This document shows, in pieces, positions 10,254 through 19,561 of a stretch of 64,000 nucleotides of DNA. The notes beneath the pieces were generated by a model that had not been told where the DNA came from, searched no databases, and was given only the letters and a program-made list of their open reading frames with translations. Within the stretch, counting starts at the first letter, position 1. Each line of letters opens with the position of its first letter. Made by a program: the position numbers and the translations under genes. The stretch is from Trigonopsis variabilis (Eukaryota; Ascomycota; Trigonopsidomycetes; Trigonopsidales; Trigonopsidaceae): positions 1,364,001 through 1,428,000 of the forward strand of contig PPXM03000001.1 in NCBI GenBank assembly GCA_003707065.3, read 5' to 3'.

Positions 10254-10753
10254 TAAAAAGTCTATTTGAGATGAAGTCCTGCTTATTAAAATGCGTCAAA
10301 ATGACCAGTGTCTTCGTAAGATCACATACATAAATTACAACAGAAGCTCCCCTAGCTTTCTTGACATGTGCCTAACATTGATTCCCCAAACACCTTGCGA
10401 GCGCCGATACATGCCGTTTACGTCAGTTTCCGTCTCGACGCTCAAGATGGGACTAACAAAACATATTACCGCTACTGTTTACGCCGCATCGTTGCCATTC
10501 CATCGACAAATATTAGTCCCGTTCTACTAGAGACAGTTAATCGATAAAGCGGTATATTCATTAAGTTTGGGTTTGTCGGAAAGGTAGGATTATTTATCTT
10601 GTTTGAATTTGTTGTTGGAGAAGCCCTCCTTTTTCCCACCCAAGTCGTTCTTTTGCGGTCTGTTTACCTAGGCCCGGGTTGTTTGTCGGAGTCCACCTTG
10701 GGGTTTACAGTGCGAATCTGTTTGGTTGATTAGTTTCAATCTAGATTTTTATT
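10254..10753. other. Intergenic region
   Basis: 500 bp between two genes on the same strand. It holds no convincing frame. A stretch of CTTTTTTCCCACC-type pyrimidine-rich sequence near 10628-10640 may be part of the next promoter. No RNA gene was found. Confidence 0.5.
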
Positions 10754-12787
10754 ATGGTAACATCCTTCCAAAGCCCTTATCGGCCGCGATCAGCTGCTCT
10801 GGCAGAGTGTGGTTTATATAGTCCCTCGACGTCCATTCAACCATGGCAGGGTGAATTGACTCCGAGGTCGAGACGGTTAAAACTCCGTCCGTTTGAGACG
10901 TCTCGGAAGATCTTCAAGACCCCAGGGTCGAAATCCAATCATATCAGCCAGCATTCATCGTTGAGTTCCCTATCATCGACCTCTCATAAAATCCAACGAC
11001 TCCATCCTCAATTTCGATTCTCATTATTCTTTATAACCTGTATTCTATCTCTGGCTTCTACTATTCCGACTTGTGTTTTCTCTGGTATTCTCTCCTCCCG
11101 TGCCCATTGGATCTCGGTGGCCCACCCCAATATCAGACACATTGGTCGCTCTGTATTTATCGAGACGGCCCTTCTATCGGGCTTCTCTGGGTTGACCTCT
11201 CTAACTATTTTTCTACTGCTATGGAAACCTCAAAAGCTCTTCTTTGCGATATCGTGGATCGTGTCCCTTGGAACGATGATCCAAGGAATAGTGTTATTTG
11301 GCTCGTGTCTGTACGACTCTCAGTCTTGGACGAGCTTCCAGGATGTCACAAGTACCAGTCTTGATAAAATCATCCTGGCCCTTTTCGTCACCTGGCTGGT
11401 GGCATGTTTGGTAGACGTGAGTACCTTGTTCTCTTGGCGAGCTAACGAAAAACAGATGCTTTCTTTGGCACTATTCATCATTCCAACGTTGCCTGAAACC
11501 ATCAAAGTAGTTCCTTATCCAGATCCAGTCCAAGTAGGATCTCAAACCCATACTGAGAACGTGCGATCAGTTTCGTCGTCATCGCTCTCTCCTAGTCAAT
11601 GGAAGCTCAAGGGTAAGTCTTCCGTGGCAACGCTGAAGGAAAAATCGAGCTCTTTACTATCATTTCTCCTCCATCCTTCGGCTAGCATCGAAACACTACG
11701 TTCTGCGCACTCGGCACGGGCAGCCATCGATAAACAGGTACGTCAACAGCAACATGGCTTTGATGTACAACATTCTATTCCTCAACCCATTGCCTTGTCG
11801 AGCCTGGAGTCATCGACAAACCATCTTTCTTCGTTTCTGAGTCCCATCAGGGAGCCCTCCTTTGATTCCAACCGAGACACCGTACTCGATATGACTAGGT
11901 CTCCTCAATCTCCTCGAAGAAATGAGGACCATAAGAGTATATTGAAAATGCCACTCAATAGGACAAATTCCCGGACAGAGCCTCCCCCACAATCTCTGCA
12001 GTCTTCTGTTATCGAAGATATCCCTTCTGGGTTCCCCAAAACTAAAAGCATCCTATCTTCTCGACCGTCTTTTCAATTTCCTCAGAGAGACCTTGAGGTG
12101 AATGAAGTCAATCCTCTTGATGACTGGGAGATCAGCACCGCGGGAATAGGAGACAAGGCCCTGTGGACAATCAGACGAGCCCAAGGAGTGCTCACCCCAT
12201 GCAAAGAGGATGAGCTGAACTTTGGAGACCACACTAGTGGCCAATCTAGTGTCGTCCACACTCCTCAAAGTGTCTACGAAAAGGCAAACCCCAGTAGCAG
12301 CGATCTGTCGAGCCTCACGATACCCGAGGAGGCCATTCAAGATAGCGATCTTGACGTCTCTACTGATGATCTCAGTCTGAGCGACGATCCACTTCAAAAC
12401 CACGAGTCTGAAATCTGCGAGGCCATCAGATTAAGCCCGTCGAAATCGATGACCCGCCCTTCCCTTTTGACGGTCGAGATCCCCAAACGGCACTGGACCG
12501 GGCCATCATCAGCTTCGATGGTCTCTATATCAGGCTCTGCGGGGGGCACCACACGAGGAATAGTAAACGTGCCGTGTACCCCGAACCGTCTACGTCCCTA
12601 TGACTCGGCTGCGCTCCCCCGTCCAGCGTCGAGCACCAGCGGACGAGGGAGCTTTAGCTTGTCGAGATCCTCAATGGAGTCGCCAGTGAGACCGGTGTCG
12701 ATTGAACTGGGGTCTCAGAGGCGGTCGCGAAGTATGAGATTCAGTTCGCAATATGACCGGGAGCGGCTGGCTAATAAGCGGGAGTAA
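10754..12787 (+). CDS. Predicted four-TM membrane protein with long Ser-rich tails
   Basis: A 677-residue product if read straight through; no family recognised. Residues 1-85 are basic and Ser-rich. Four hydrophobic segments follow at about 88-112, 136-157, 161-185 and 205-223. From about 250 to the end the protein is Ser/Pro/Arg-rich and probably disordered, with many possible phosphosites. The layout recalls fungal four-TM cortex proteins of the Sur7/MARVEL type, but no signature residue was found. Bases 11417-11455 look exactly like one of this genome's short introns (GTGAGT, GCTAAC, AACAG; 39 nt). They are in frame, so the true product may be 664 residues with a longer TM4. Start ATG 10754 is the first in the frame. 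Confidence 0.75.
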   Translation: MVTSFQSPYRPRSAALAECGLYSPSTSIQPWQGELTPRSRRLKLRPFETSRKIFKTPGSKSNHISQHSSLSSLSSTSHKIQRLHPQFRFSLFFITCILSLASTIPTCVFSGILSSRAHWISVAHPNIRHIGRSVFIETALLSGFSGLTSLTIFLLLWKPQKLFFAISWIVSLGTMIQGIVLFGSCLYDSQSWTSFQDVTSTSLDKIILALFVTWLVACLVDVSTLFSWRANEKQMLSLALFIIPTLPETIKVVPYPDPVQVGSQTHTENVRSVSSSSLSPSQWKLKGKSSVATLKEKSSSLLSFLLHPSASIETLRSAHSARAAIDKQVRQQQHGFDVQHSIPQPIALSSLESSTNHLSSFLSPIREPSFDSNRDTVLDMTRSPQSPRRNEDHKSILKMPLNRTNSRTEPPPQSLQSSVIEDIPSGFPKTKSILSSRPSFQFPQRDLEVNEVNPLDDWEISTAGIGDKALWTIRRAQGVLTPCKEDELNFGDHTSGQSSVVHTPQSVYEKANPSSSDLSSLTIPEEAIQDSDLDVSTDDLSLSDDPLQNHESEICEAIRLSPSKSMTRPSLLTVEIPKRHWTGPSSASMVSISGSAGGTTRGIVNVPCTPNRLRPYDSAALPRPASSTSGRGSFSLSRSSMESPVRPVSIELGSQRRSRSMRFSSQYDRERLANKRE

Positions 12788-13511
12788 GAGGCAAAAAGCC
12801 TCCTTTGTGTTTACGGAATTACCACATGTATTATAGTAGAAGGACATTTGTGCATATATTCACACATTGGCTCTGTGCGGTTTCCTGCACTCATCCCCAG
12901 GACCCAAGACTAGATGTCCGAATGAGGAAATTTTATTGACCAGATTGGGAAACCAAGTGACGACAGTTCCTCAGCCGCGCCGAATGGCTTAAGCTGGGAA
13001 ACCGTTCCAAGACAGCGTTGATTGACGTGAGCAGGGCTAGCGGGCGTAAAGAATGATCTAGCGAGCGAAGGAAGAGGATAAACAGGATGTTAGTGACATC
13101 GTGCGGTTGTACTCTATGACGCACCCCAAGAGGTTCCCTCAACTTACCGCGGTAATTAGAGAGTGTCTGTATGAGTGAGTACCTAAGCAAATAATTGCCA
13201 AACAGGAAACACCAAGTCACCTCGGCAACAAGACGCCAAGGGAGCAGATAAAACCAAGCAGGGGGAACAGCGGGTGAGAAAAAAAGTTTACGAGCAAAAA
13301 GAACAGGGTAGAAAGATCTTGATTCTGGACCAAGATTTCCAACAGAGGCGCGGGCGACATAGAAAAAGATGATGCTCATCAGGCTAGGCGGCGGCAAAAG
13401 TCAGTGTCGGGGGGCGCATTCTCTTTGAGCTCGCGACTATCATGACCACCTACTACTTCCTGCACCAATCTGACCGGGTCTCATCTTGGCTGGTAAAACC
13501 ACCAGCCAACC
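12788..13511. other. Intergenic region
   Basis: 724 bp. A minus-strand frame at 12933-13397 (154 codons) has no family resemblance and poor-looking codon choice, so I do not call it. The rest is the 3' flank of the membrane-protein gene and the promoter of the next gene. Nothing else is recognised. Confidence 0.45.
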
Positions 13512-16500
13512 ATGAGTACTCGTAAAAGAAAGCGTCAGAATCAAAATTCGTATCTGGGGAGCCGAAAATCGAATTCAGGTAAGTTCCAAACAGCGACAAG
13601 GTCGATAGAATGCGATTGCCGCCTCTCCGGGATAGTCTAGATCAACATCAAAATCGTCGAGTGGGAGAGGATTGGGTGTCGAACGGCCCTCATGACAACC
13701 AGAGCGGATTCCTGATTGATGGCTTTCAAGTTGCAACCTTATCACGATGGAGAAATCGTCTGGAGTCTGTAGGTTCTTTAGTCTTTCCCTTTGCGTCATG
13801 GGAGAAATTTTTGGTTTGCAGCGTCTTTTACGACTTTGCTTTGTTTGGACTGCTGCAGGGCCTCTTCATCTACTGAATCAGGCTTATTCATTAATCCATC
13901 CCGAGACGGGCTTGGTTTAACACGAATGGATTCAAGCGGGGTTTCGCTAGTACGCGAAACATTAATGTGATTGATTGTTGTTATTGGATGACCAAATAGA
14001 TTTTGCCTCAGTGACAGATACCTTTTTATGACCCTTTTGTCCTTATTGAACATGACCGCTATGTGAAATATCACCTTGCCTAAGGGAGTGACGAGTCTTG
14101 CTTTACTCGCCCGTTTGCTCGCTCGATTCGCCTTTTTTTAACGCCTCTAACAAGGACCGAAAGGGGACATTTTGGGGACATTTACCAATAAGGCAACAAA
14201 GCGGAACGACTAAGGCGATCTAGGTAGGGTAAGCTGTTAAATGCTCACCGTCGAGCGGTAACGCCATATCGCTCCAAAACGGGCGATCTCACTATGACGA
14301 GTTAACGGTACTTGATCTTAAGACTAGGACACCCTTTGGTTGTGGCATCAATTCTATCGGAACCTTGTGATACAGAAGTACCAGAACTAATTAATAGGAA
14401 CCGATAACGGCAATGTTGAATGGGGCTCGAAAGATATCGGTCTCTTTGTCAAGGAACTTGATCATCTTTTCCGCGATTTGCCCACCGATATTCTTGATCC
14501 TCTTGCCCACCTTCGATCCAAGCCAAACTTGGATCAAGAAAAAGATAGTACCACGGATTCTTCCCTCCGCTCTGAGCTGTTGAGTAACTTGCAAAATCTC
14601 CTCACAAATGAAGAGAGAGTCATGTTGAAGACGATTATTCAGGCTAGAGATGGCATCAAGGCTAAACGCCGCCTTGAGGTGAATAATATTAGAAATGACA
14701 CGTCCATTGCTCGTGGGAATATATGGGCGCAGTTCCTGGGGTCCCGGCAACGGCTGCGAGAGAAGATGATGAGGGAGAGAAACCGATCGTTCTACCAAAT
14801 TGTTCGCGAATATAACTCTCCTCGAGAGTTACCGGAAGATCTTTCGTTGTATTTCTCTTGGTCCCGCTCAGGAGGGAATTACGAGCACTTCCAGTCTCCT
14901 GACGAAGCGGCCTCAGTCGACTATATTTCCAGACAATCCACAATAAGAGCCATGCAGAAACGATATGACATGTCGGGATTCCCTAAAGCTAAATCTCTCA
15001 CCAACGCCCAGATTGTCAGTGATCTCAAGCTTATCAGAAATCAACCGGGATCCCGCCCTCCGCCCGCTCCCCGACCTCTACATGAAGACCGTCTACTCGA
15101 GCAGTTCGATAATGAAGAGTCCAACTCCGACTCAGAATTTAGCTCTTACGACCGCGAAAACTCCTCCACCTTGCAAGATGCCTTAGCCCTCGCGCGGCTT
15201 TCCTATCCTCAACCTGCTTTCCCTCAGCCTTCTTTCCCTCAACCGAAACTTGAACCACCTTCATTCCACGTTAACGCAAACAGACTCTCCGAACTGGCAA
15301 TGAATGCTCCTCTGCAGACATCTTTGCCTCCAGCAGAGGAACAAATGCCATCTGTTTCTTCCGACCTTTCACCCGTTCGTTCTCAAACACTGCCCCCGAC
15401 TGAAATTCCACAACCCTCAACATCTTCGTCTCTCAACCAGAAAACCAATATCATGACCGCGCAGGCAGTGACTGTACCTGCGCCTACAACTCGGGAAAGC
15501 TCAAACTCTTCTGGAACCAGTACCTCTGCATCCATCTCTCACCCCGACAGTGCATCTATCTCGGCTGCCATCAAACCACGGCATTCAGTGAGCTCTTATA
15601 TTAGCGGAAGAAGCGTCACCCCTGTCAGCGTCGCCTCGATCTTGGAAAAGAAGCGGTACGGAAAACGTGGCCGTCCTCTGGGGTCGACCCTCAAGGCAAA
15701 GGAAGAGGCTCTGGCTGCTGTCGCTGCACCGTCGCTTCCCGGAGAAGCCACGTTTATAAACATCTCATCCACGTCCTTGATCAACACCAGCGGTACTAAT
15801 CCAAGGAAAAAGCGGACCAAAAGGCTCCCAAAGAAAGTCGAGGGAATGGCGGTCACGTCGGGCCTTATGGATCCCATCTTTCCTCTACCTCCTGTCAAAA
15901 AACCATTCAATATAATACCTAGTCGGGAGATGACCGAAATGATGACATCGTTTCAGACAAATCAAGATCAGCCCCAGCAGCAGTCGCAGCAATCACCACC
16001 AAGCTTGGCCAACACATTGGCTTCTAGTGAATCAGTGAAATCACCAACTCTCTCTCAATCGCCTCAGGCTTCCACGTCCGGACTAGATCGGTCGAACGAA
16101 GGCCAGAGTATTTCTGCAAATGCAGACCAAACAGCATCAACTCAACCTTCTTCCCAGGCTCCAAACACCCCCAGTGCCGCAGGTTCACCTGAACAACCGC
16201 CTGTCAAGCTCAGATTCACTCCTGTCCAAAAAGCTGAGTATGGCAGCACTTCTCTGCCCCCGTTGCATCAAGCTCTCTCCAATACGCCTATGGGTGGACC
16301 ATACTCTGCCGGTGCGATGGCAGAAAACACTGGATCTGCAGGATATCAGCAGCATGGTGTACAGCCCGTTCAATCGTACCAAGTGCCTGTTGGATACCCA
16401 GGAGTTCCTGGGTCAGGATGGACTTATGCGCCTATTCCTGGCGGCCAACAGCAAGATCAGATGCCCATGTATTCAGGAGTGATGATGCCCCAATGGCAGC

Positions 16501-16700
16501 AGGTCCATGAGGCTGGTCCTAATGGAAGCATGCAGCAGACGCCCGCATTTGGGTTTGTACCAGTGGCTCAGCCAGCAAGGCCGGGAGAGACCAGTCAAGG
16601 ACCGCCTGTCTCTCAAGTTACTCAGCAGGCAGACTGGGCTTATCGGTTCCGCTATCCATCGCAGCAGATGCCACCCCCCATGTACCCGCCGCAGAGATAA
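13512..16700 (+). CDS. Ser/Pro/Gln-rich predicted nuclear protein with an AT-hook-like motif
   Basis: Proposed exons 13512-13578 and 14398-16700 give 789 residues. Exon 1 encodes MSTRKRKRQNQNSYLG, a basic, nuclear-type start, and ends in phase 1 at GTAAGT. The large exon is open from 14391, follows CTAATTAATAG, and needs exactly one incoming base, so the frames fit. The intron would be 819 nt, unusually long here, and another small exon cannot be excluded. Residues around 90-170 are charged and helical (LRSELLSNLQNLLTNEER; SRQRLREKMMRERNRSFYQI). An AT-hook-like KRGRPLGS lies near 420 and a basic KKRTKRLPKK near 460. The C-terminus is Gln/Pro/Gly-rich. A chromatin or transcription role is inferred. 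The helical part vaguely recalls Sds3/Dep1-type subunits, but I do not assign it. Confidence 0.7.
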
Positions 16701-17089
16701 TGGGTCTCCTTCGAGAGCGGAGCGGCCATGGATGGTCTTGACTGGCAATGATTTGGGCAGATGCATGATTGAGATAAGATTACGTTTGGATATTGTTTAA
16801 ATGTTGTATTGTACGGTTGAATTGAATTGGATTGGATTGAATTGAATCAGACTGAGCTGGATCTGATTGGCAATCGACGTAACTCAAGGCCAATGGAGGG
16901 CCTTGGGAGAAAAAGATGTGATAAGTTCTTGATAACTCTGCCATTTGAGACAATTATAAACGCGCGGAGAGGCAGGTCGCAGGGAGGAGACTGGGAGTAA
17001 CATAGAGACTGTCGTAGTTGTTTGAAGCGCTCAGGCCTTGTCGTCACTGCCTTGTAACGGACGCGACTGACAGCCGAACTCAAAGAATC
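16701..17089. other. Intergenic: promoter of the first SKP1 gene
   Basis: 389 bp containing the pentanucleotide run listed separately. No other element was recognised. Confidence 0.5.
16817..16845. repeat. (ATTGR)n pentanucleotide microsatellite
   Basis: Almost six tandem ATTGA/ATTGG units in the 5' flank of the first SKP1 gene. It could vary in length between strains; no function is assigned. Confidence 0.8.
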
Positions 17090-17708
17090 ATGATTGTCCA
17101 GTTAGTTTCATCGGACGGGGAGACATTTGATGTCGGTGAGTCTTTCAGTGGTGGGAGTATCTAATTACCAGAGAGCAAAGTGGTGGAGCAGTCGATCCTG
17201 ATCAAGAATATGATTGAAGGTATGGCCGAACCAGAAGAGCGCTAATGGAATTAGACATTGGAGAGGATGCTAGCGAAATTCCGGTTCCGAATGTGAGTAA
17301 GGGAGCAGATCAAGGCTAATTATAAAGGTCTCAGGAGCAGTTTTAAAAAAGGTCTTGGAATGGTGTGAACACCATCAAGACGACGCAAAAGAGCCCGAAG
17401 AGGACAGTGGCCGGTTCAAAAAGAATCTGGATCTAGATCCATGGGACAAACGGTTTATGAGTGTGGATCAGCAGCTGCTGTGTGATATCATCTTGGTAAG
17501 AGTCTTGGGATGTCATGTCTCTAACCTCTAGGCGGCAAACTATTTGGACATTCGAGCGCTGTTAGATGCTGGTTACAAGACAGTGGCCAATATGATAAAG
17601 GGCAAATCGCCAGAGGAGATTCGAAAGACGTTCAATATCGCAAATGACTTTACGCCAGAGGAAGAGGAGGAGATTCGACGGGAAAATGAATGGGCTGAAG
17701 ATCGTTAA
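17090..17708 (+). CDS. SKP1: Skp1-like SCF adaptor, copy A
   Basis: Skp1 links cullin-1 to F-box proteins in SCF ubiquitin ligases. Five exons (17090-17135, 17172-17219, 17255-17292, 17328-17495, 17532-17708) give 158 residues. The introns are only 35-36 nt. Exon 1 starts [15 protein letters not shown], the BTB/POZ-like beginning of Skp1. The middle has [16 protein letters not shown]. The F-box-binding C-terminus is intact: [34 protein letters not shown] and [10 protein letters not shown]. The segment before VDQQLL reads [13 protein letters not shown] and differs from canonical Skp1 more than copy B does. The extra last intron splits ILQ-type sequence just before AANYL and is absent from copy B. 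The gene lies 361 bp upstream of SWI5. Confidence 0.93.
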
Positions 17709-18069
17709 GATCCTGGCATACTGAGATGAATTAGTTCATGTCGAGATTGAATTTATGGGGATCATATTTTTAGATTTAGTTGCGCTCAGTAGACCAGCCA
17801 GTTTTGTCAGTAAAGCGCTCATTCCAAGATACTTTTCAGGGGACCAGAGCAGAGAGCAGCGTTCCATAGACAGGTCAGGTCATACTTGCAGCGTCAGCCA
17901 AAGTGCAAACTTGACAGTTGAAACCAGAAAGGCCTTGTAAATGCAATGGATATATTTGCTCGTAATTTAAACCAGCATGCTCATTTCTTATCAGGTCCGC
18001 TGGCTTACATAATCGGCTGTCCGCCTGTTGGGGACGTGGTTCCAATTGACGATTCTAGCTTTGCCTTCC
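17709..18069. other. Intergenic region between SKP1 copy A and SWI5
   Basis: 361 bp; no coding frame, repeat or regulator motif recognised. Confidence 0.5.
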
Positions 18070-18374
18070 ATGTCAGAATGCGTAAGTACACAGAGATTCC
18101 TTACTGATAATACAAGGAGATACAGAAACGAATATCAGAAAAGGAGCTCACGGTGGTTTGTCTGCAGGAAAAATTAAAAGATCTGGTGATCCAGTTGGAG
18201 AACCCGCAGGATGTCAAAGGGACAATCGATAACCATATAAAGCAGCTCAACCAATACAATTTGGTCAAAGATTCGACTCTGCATTTGGCCAACGTGATTG
18301 CAGAACAGCAAGCCGTGACTGTTAAGCAGGTCCTGAAATCGTTTGGAATGTCTGACACAGACTTGTCCCAATGA
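18070..18374 (+). CDS. SWI5: Swi5/Sae3-like recombination mediator
   Basis: Swi5 works with Sfr1/Mei5 to load and stabilise Rad51 and Dmc1 filaments in recombination. Proposed exons 18070-18081 and 18117-18374 give 89 residues, against about 85 in fission yeast. The first exon is only four codons (MSEC) before GTAAGT; the 35-nt intron ends TACAAG. The N-terminal half is a coiled coil (EKELTVVCLQEKLKDLVIQL). The Swi5 signature follows: DNHIKQLNQYNLVKDSTLHL, then AVTVKQVLKSFGM. The short first exon is the least certain part. The gene sits between two SKP1 copies, all on the same strand. Confidence 0.85.
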
Positions 18375-18727
18375 TCCACTCCTTCTTCTGCAAACGGCGT
18401 CTGGGGATCTTTTCTTATCAATAACTACGGGCCTATTCTCACTGGCAAAGGCATTGACTCCCACTATAAATCGCGTCTACAATAAACTCGCTTGTTCGAC
18501 AAGTCTTGACTGGTTACGAAGCCAGGCCCTTCCTATAACCGTGTGGGGCGCAGGCAACATATCTTGCTTTTGTTCATTCAGTGAAATAAGCGTGCATTTA
18601 GACATCCTTGTATAAACTCTCCAGTCATGCTCAGATAGTAGGATGTGTCTGCGCCTGGTCCACGGGCGGCACCGTAGCTGTCACAAACACCCCACCACCT
18701 CCCCACTTGCCTCTCTACTTTCCTGCC
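18375..18727. other. Intergenic region between SWI5 and SKP1 copy B
   Basis: 353 bp; no coding frame or RNA gene recognised. A CACCACC-type C-rich run lies at 18690-18705, just before the SKP1 start. Confidence 0.5.
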
Positions 18728-19398
18728 ATGTCGATGATAACGCTGATTTCTTCTGATGGCGAAAGCTTCCAAGTGGGTAAGTCTCTCGAGTATATTGCAT
18801 TTCGTGCTAACTGCCAGAACGGCCGATCGCCGAACGATCGATCCTGATCAAAAACATGCTAGAAGGTAGGCGTGTTAGTCTAACTTGGCTAACTGGCAGA
18901 TATCGGGGATGAAACTACTGAGATTCCCGTTCCAAGTGTAAGTAATCGCACTCTAAGATCATTCCCGTCTTGTCAATGTTATTTCTAGTGGCTTGCTGCT
19001 TTTGGCTGACGACTGATCCATTTGTTGCTTGCACACGCCTCTAACTCCAGGTCACTTCTAGTACTCTGAGAAAAGTGTTGGAATGGTGCACATATCATAA
19101 AGATGACCCCGTTGCTGTATCTGAAGATGAATCAGACATCCGCAAGCGGACGACAGACATCAAAGGCTGGGACCAGAAGTTCCTTCAAGTCGACCAACAG
19201 ATGCTCTACGAGATCATTCTCGCTGCCAACTACCTCGACATTCGCCCCCTTCTCGAGGTCGGCTGCAAAACCGTGGCCAACATGATTAAAGGAAAGTCGG
19301 CGGAAGAAATCCGCCGAACGTTCAACATCGTCAACGACCTCGAGCCGGAAGAGGAAGAACAGATCCGACGAGAAAACGAGTGGGCAGTGGATCGCTGA
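18728..19398 (+). CDS. SKP1: Skp1-like SCF adaptor, copy B
   Basis: Second Skp1 gene. Four exons (18728-18776, 18818-18865, 18900-18937, 19051-19398) give 160 residues. The first three introns (41, 34 and 113 nt) are at the same positions and phases as in copy A; the fourth intron of copy A is missing. The product starts [16 protein letters not shown] and keeps the F-box contact region: [40 protein letters not shown] and [10 protein letters not shown]. The central acidic loop is longer than in copy A. Its WDQKFL...IILAANYL segment is closer to the remembered Skp1 consensus, so copy B may be the general SCF adaptor. That is inference only. Confidence 0.93.
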
Positions 19399-19561
19399 AT
19401 TGACTAGTTGGCTGACTGTACGCGTGTGGGAGTTGTATTACGGCTAAAGGACATGACTGCTAATCACCTTCTTTTGTATCAGAACACATCATAAGTAATG
19501 GAAACAAACATATACAAATCGTCACACCGACAAAGTCGTCATTAAAAATACCGCTCCAAGC

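Noticed and set aside
12933-13397. Minus-strand frame of 154 codons with hydrophobic stretches
   Set aside because: No homologue-like motif, natural codon choice is lacking, and it covers the flank between two plus-strand genes.
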